10,107 nt of DNA from the NCBI GenBank assembly GCA_007124075.1, contig SLFV01000178.1, forward strand, positions 1 through 10,107, read 5' to 3'. Positions within the stretch are counted from its first letter, which is position 1, and each line of letters begins with the position of its first letter. Positions 7,487 through 10,107 of this stretch are shown here, piece after piece. The position numbers were made by a program, and so were the translations under genes. A model generated the notes under the pieces. That model saw nothing but the letters and a program-made list of their open reading frames with translations. It was not told the DNA's origin and searched no databases. Origin of the DNA: Roseimaritima sp. GTDB taxonomy: Bacteria > Planctomycetota > Planctomycetia > Pirellulales > Pirellulaceae.

Positions 7487-7710
7487 CTTGCATTCCAAAA
7501 TACGGATAGAAATGGACTCATCACGCTATTGAACCCTCCACTGCTCCCCGTCACTTGCTTCCAGACTCCCGGCAGGCATCGACAGAGGTTCCTCTTTGCG
7601 GCGTCGCGAGGGGCTTGCGAATCGGTGCGCAGCAACTCAACACCCCGTGGCACTCACTTTGAAAAATAGCAGGTTTTTTCCCAAATACCGCCTCCTTTTT
7701 TAGTGAGCTG
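7487..7710 (-). other. Non-coding gap between ruvC and ruvA
   Basis: This stretch of about 224 bp holds no convincing gene. On the minus strand a strong AAAAAGGAGG Shine-Dalgarno-like sequence (7700-7691) lies 6 nt before a TTG that opens only 15 codons (7684-7637). A second open frame from a GTG at 7653 runs 56 codons to a TGA at 7483 that overlaps the ruvA TTG start, but it has no ribosome site and no recognisable composition. A short AGAGG/CCTCT palindrome is present near 7590. A ruvA leader or promoter is possible; I cannot point to specific promoter boxes. Confidence 0.3.
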
Positions 7711-8241
7711 CTAAATCTTCTGCCCGACAACTCCGCGCCCTATTTTACTGTTATGGAATCCGCATAACGCGATCGCCAAAGCATCAGCGACGTCGGCTGG
7801 TTCGGGTGTCGCGCTGAGCGACAATTGTATTTTTACCGCCAATTGGACCTGCAATTTTGATGCCCGTCCATTACCAGTCAATAGCTTTTTCACCTTCGTT
7901 GGTTCAAGGCTTTCGACTTCGATTCCTGACTGTGCGGCGCACAACAGAATGACTCCACGGGCATGCCCCATCAGGATCGCGGTCCGAGGTCGTTCGTAGT
8001 GGGAATACAGCTGCTCCAGCGACACGTGCCCAGGTTGCCATTGCCGCAGCACCTCGGTCAAACCTGCATGCAGATCCAGCAACCGTTTCGTGGTCGTTTG
8101 GCCACGTTTGGTACGAATGATACCCGCTTCCAGCAAGCAAAGCCTCGATCCCGTGTTTTGAATCACACCATAACCGGTAGTGTTCAATCCGGGGTCGATT
8201 CCCAGCCAACGTTGTCCACACGCTACTTCGTCCGTTCCCAC
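7711..8241 (-). CDS. ruvC: Crossover junction endodeoxyribonuclease RuvC
   Basis: This 176-residue Holliday-junction resolvase cuts two opposing strands of the junction left by RuvAB. The four acidic catalytic residues are in place: D16 in [15 protein letters not shown]76 in SLEQLY, and D150 and D153 in [13 protein letters not shown]. The HARGVIL and [17 protein letters not shown] segments are also typical. The start is GTG at 8241, 19 bp inside the cysS 3' end. It is supported by an AAGGA ribosome site 9 nt upstream, within the cysS coding sequence. No ATG is available between this GTG and the first conserved strand. The overlap implies cotranscription with cysS. The C-terminal tail after the catalytic domain is short and polar, as expected. 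Confidence 0.95.
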   Translation of the reverse strand: MGTDEVACGQRWLGIDPGLNTTGYGVIQNTGSRLCLLEAGIIRTKRGQTTTKRLLDLHAGLTEVLRQWQPGHVSLEQLYSHYERPRTAILMGHARGVILLCAAQSGIEVESLEPTKVKKLLTGNGRASKLQVQLAVKIQLSLSATPEPADVADALAIALCGFHNSKIGRGVVGQKI

Positions 8242-9791
8242 GTTGTGCCATCCTTTTTATCCAACAAGGCGATTCCTAGGCTTGACAACCGATCACGAAT
8301 CGCATCGGAAGTTGCAAAGTCCTTGTTTGCCCGAGCCGTTTTGCGGAGATCCATCAGGATTTCCATCAAGGCATGCGGCAATGCGGATTCACCCGCATCG
8401 TCGGAACCAATCGCCTGCGGCGGGGCTTTCAGAAACAGTCCCAGGATTCCGGTCAGCTCTCGCAGGATAGCGACAGCGTCGATCAGTGTTGTCAAACCGG
8501 GGTCGCTAGGTCCGGCTTCCTTACCCAGGGCATGTTGATCGATATGGCGGTTGAGGCCACGTAACATATCGAACAGCACACTGATCGCGGCCCCGGTGTT
8601 GAAGTCGTCGCTCATCGAGGCCAAAAAACGCTCCCGCTCCGCCAAGAACGGCTTCAACGTTTCGCTATTGGCGTCTTGGATGCGTTGCAACGCAGCGTCG
8701 GCGGTTTGCGGAACCGGTAAATCGTAAAATGACTGACCCGTAATTTCCTGAAACCTCGCCAGCAAACGATAGAAGGCTTCCAACGAGGTTCCCGCTTCGG
8801 ACAAGGTTTCGTCATTGAAAATAATCGTCGATCGATAATGCGTGCGCAGCAAGAAAAACCGCAAGCGTTCGCCGGTTTGCTTACGAATCAGTTCGGCCAA
8901 ACCGCCACCACCTTTGCTACGGCTGATTTTACTTTCCGCCAACTCCGCCACCGATTCGGCCGACGATTCACGATCACCCTTGCCGCCTACTTTTCCCTTA
9001 CTGCCCGCTCGCATTAGACCGTTGTGCATCCAGTACTTGACCATCGGAGCGTTGTGGCAGCAACTACTTTGGGCGCGTTCATTTTCGTGATGGGGAAACA
9101 TCAAATCCAAGCCGCCACCATGAATATCAAAGGTTTCCCCCAACAGATGATGGCTCATCGCAGAACATTCGATATGCCAGCCCGGTCGGCCTCGCCCCCA
9201 GGGGCTATCCCACGCGGGCTCGCCGGGCTTGGCGGATTTCCACAACGCAAAATCACTGGGCGAGCGTTTTCGCGCGGCCGCTTCGCCGCCTTCGCCCTGT
9301 TGCTGATCGGTTGTCCGGTTGGACAGTTCTCCGTAGCTGGGATCCTTTGCGACTTCGAAAAAGACATCCCCCTGGCTGGCGTAGGCATAGCCTCGCTTTT
9401 CCAGCGATTCGATGAACGAGATGATCTGACTCATGTGATCGGTTGCCCGCGGCATGTAATCGATCTGATTTACCCCCAGTTCCTTCAGATTAGCCAGGTA
9501 GTCTGCCGTCATTTCGACCGCAATTTGGCTCATTGGCACGCCACGTTGATGGCTTTTAGCGATCAGCTTGTCGTCCACATCGGTAATATTCACCACCCAG
9601 GTCACGTGGTACCCACAGTAGGTGAGATATCGCTTGATAGTGTCGAAGATGACCGGGCCAACCATGTGCCCGATGTGGGCTTCCGCGTAGACCGTAGGGC
9701 CACACAGATAGATCCCAACAGCAGGGGGACGCAGCGGAACAAATGGTTCTTTCGTTTTTGATAGCGTGTTGTAGATGCGTATGTCAGACAT
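8223..9791 (-). CDS. cysS: Cysteinyl-tRNA synthetase
   Basis: This class I synthetase of 522 residues activates cysteine with ATP and attaches it to tRNA-Cys. The HIGH motif is at about 39-42 ([11 protein letters not shown]). The zinc ligands that select cysteine are C30 (LCGPTVY), C209 (WHIECSAM), H234 and E238 (FPHHENE). The KMSKS signature is present as KISRS at about 288-292, followed by a glycine-rich SKGGGG. Compared with E. coli, about 22 extra residues rich in Gly, Lys, Ser and Glu lie between WMHNGLM and the signature loop. The C-terminal helical domain (anticodon-stem binding) is complete. The frame is open to an ATG at 9839. The ATG at 9791 is preferred because it gives [17 protein letters not shown] and places the zinc residues almost at the E. 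coli numbers; the alternative adds [16 protein letters not shown]. Neither has a good Shine-Dalgarno. The 3' end overlaps ruvC by 19 bp. Confidence 0.95.
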   Translation of the reverse strand: MSDIRIYNTLSKTKEPFVPLRPPAVGIYLCGPTVYAEAHIGHMVGPVIFDTIKRYLTYCGYHVTWVVNITDVDDKLIAKSHQRGVPMSQIAVEMTADYLANLKELGVNQIDYMPRATDHMSQIISFIESLEKRGYAYASQGDVFFEVAKDPSYGELSNRTTDQQQGEGGEAAARKRSPSDFALWKSAKPGEPAWDSPWGRGRPGWHIECSAMSHHLLGETFDIHGGGLDLMFPHHENERAQSSCCHNAPMVKYWMHNGLMRAGSKGKVGGKGDRESSAESVAELAESKISRSKGGGGLAELIRKQTGERLRFFLLRTHYRSTIIFNDETLSEAGTSLEAFYRLLARFQEITGQSFYDLPVPQTADAALQRIQDANSETLKPFLAERERFLASMSDDFNTGAAISVLFDMLRGLNRHIDQHALGKEAGPSDPGLTTLIDAVAILRELTGILGLFLKAPPQAIGSDDAGESALPHALMEILMDLRKTARANKDFATSDAIRDRLSSLGIALLDKKDGTTWERTK

Positions 9792-9902
9792 GGCTTGAAC
9801 CGGTGATGGTTTGGTCCGTGGACTTGTGACAGTGCTCATGATGTCAGCCGATCGTTTGCAAGCTGGTTAAAAAAACAGATCGCCGGAATCCAAGCCACGA
9901 GG

Positions 9903-10107
9903 CTACTCCGCGCGATACAGCAGGGCAACGCAGCGAGCAGCGATCGCTTCGCTGTGCCCGATGGGTCCGATGCCTTCCCCTGTCTTACCCTTAATTCCCA
10001 CTTGGTTGGGAGAGAGATTTGCAATTTCGCTGATCGTCTGCCGCATTTGATCGATGTGATCGGCAATTTTAGGCCTTTGCGCTAGCACAACACAGTCAAA
10101 ATTAACC
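9903..10107 (-). CDS. ispF: 2-C-methyl-D-erythritol 2,4-cyclodiphosphate synthase, C-terminal part
   Basis: The last 68 or so codons of IspF are visible, and the gene continues beyond the right edge. IspF forms the cyclic diphosphate intermediate of the MEP (non-mevalonate) isoprenoid pathway as a trimer. The visible part reads VNFDCVVLAQRPKIADHIDQ, then MRQTISEIANLSPNQVGIKG, then KTGEGIGPIGHSEAIAARCVALLYRAE. This matches the family's NxDxTIIAQxPKLxPHI...M, the KxxTxExLGxxGxxEGIA substrate-binding loop (here KGKTGEGIGPIGHSEAIA) and the final AVALL helix. The TAG stop is at 9905-9903. A 63-bp gap with no clear terminator separates it from cysS, so the two are probably cotranscribed. Identification is firm despite truncation. 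A start cannot be given. Confidence 0.9.
   Translation of the reverse strand, partial: VNFDCVVLAQRPKIADHIDQMRQTISEIANLSPNQVGIKGKTGEGIGPIGHSEAIAARCVALLYRAE

Noticed and set aside
7483..7653. 56-codon minus-strand frame ending on the ruvA start
   Set aside because: There is no Shine-Dalgarno before its GTG, and the translation shows no recognisable pattern; the overlap with ruvA could be chance.
9024..9761. Plus-strand open frame of 245 codons
   Set aside because: It lies wholly antisense to cysS, whose HIGH, zinc-site and KISRS motifs are unmistakable, and its own translation matches no family I recognise.
9836..10066. 76-codon minus-strand frame ending at the cysS ATG at 9839
   Set aside because: It covers the ispF 3' end in another frame; the ispF frame has clear family motifs and this one has none.
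1..10107. Mobile element, CRISPR array or phage/defence system
   Set aside because: No transposase, integrase, regular repeat-spacer pattern or defence domain was seen; the genes are conserved housekeeping and C1-metabolism genes in uniform orientation.

Overview
The window reads as an ordinary bacterial chromosome segment in which every supported gene lies on the minus strand. In transcriptional order, from the right edge to the left, the genes are: ispF (3' part only), cysS, ruvC, ruvA, an M16-family peptidase homologue, pepF, fhcA, fhcD, fhcC, and the first codons of one more gene that runs off the left edge. A planctomycete, probably of the Pirellula/Rhodopirellula kind, is the best guess. 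The grounds are a bacterial set of methanogen-type C1 genes (fhcA, fhcD, fhcC), a cysteinyl-tRNA synthetase with an insertion before its KMSKS loop that I associate with planctomycetes, a RuvA that begins MITKISG, frequent TTG/GTG starts and often weak Shine-Dalgarno sequences. This is recognition from memory; no search was possible.

Right half (about 6.66-10.1 kb): housekeeping. IspF (isoprenoid precursor synthesis) is followed after 63 bp by CysS (cysteine charging of tRNA). The ruvC GTG start lies inside the cysS 3' end. RuvC (Holliday-junction resolvase) and RuvA (junction-binding subunit) are separated by about 220 bp with no convincing gene. ruvB is not in the window. A 200-bp gap containing a GC-rich hairpin leads to an M16B-like protein that has lost the zinc-binding HxxEH motif but keeps the C-terminal R/Y substrate-binding pair. 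It therefore looks like the non-catalytic half of a two-subunit peptidase.

Left half (1-5.3 kb): pepF (oligoendopeptidase F) and fhcA, fhcD and fhcC form a tightly packed unit with gaps or overlaps of only a few bases. FhcD (formyltransferase) moves the formyl group from tetrahydromethanopterin to a methanofuran-type carrier. FhcA, with FhcC and an FhcB not seen here, hydrolyses formyl-methanofuran to formate. This is the last step of H4MPT-linked formaldehyde oxidation or detoxification. The partial gene downstream of fhcC starts 17 bp after its stop.

The 116-bp gap between the M16 gene and pepF holds two hairpins. One is a terminator-like structure with an 11-T run that reads best on the plus strand, although no plus-strand gene is visible. 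I see no mobile element, CRISPR array, tRNA or rRNA. The H4MPT pathway in planctomycetes is already known in general. The items most worth a second look are the placement of pepF at the head of the fhc unit with fhcB absent, the catalytically dead M16 homologue without a visible partner, and the CysS insertion.
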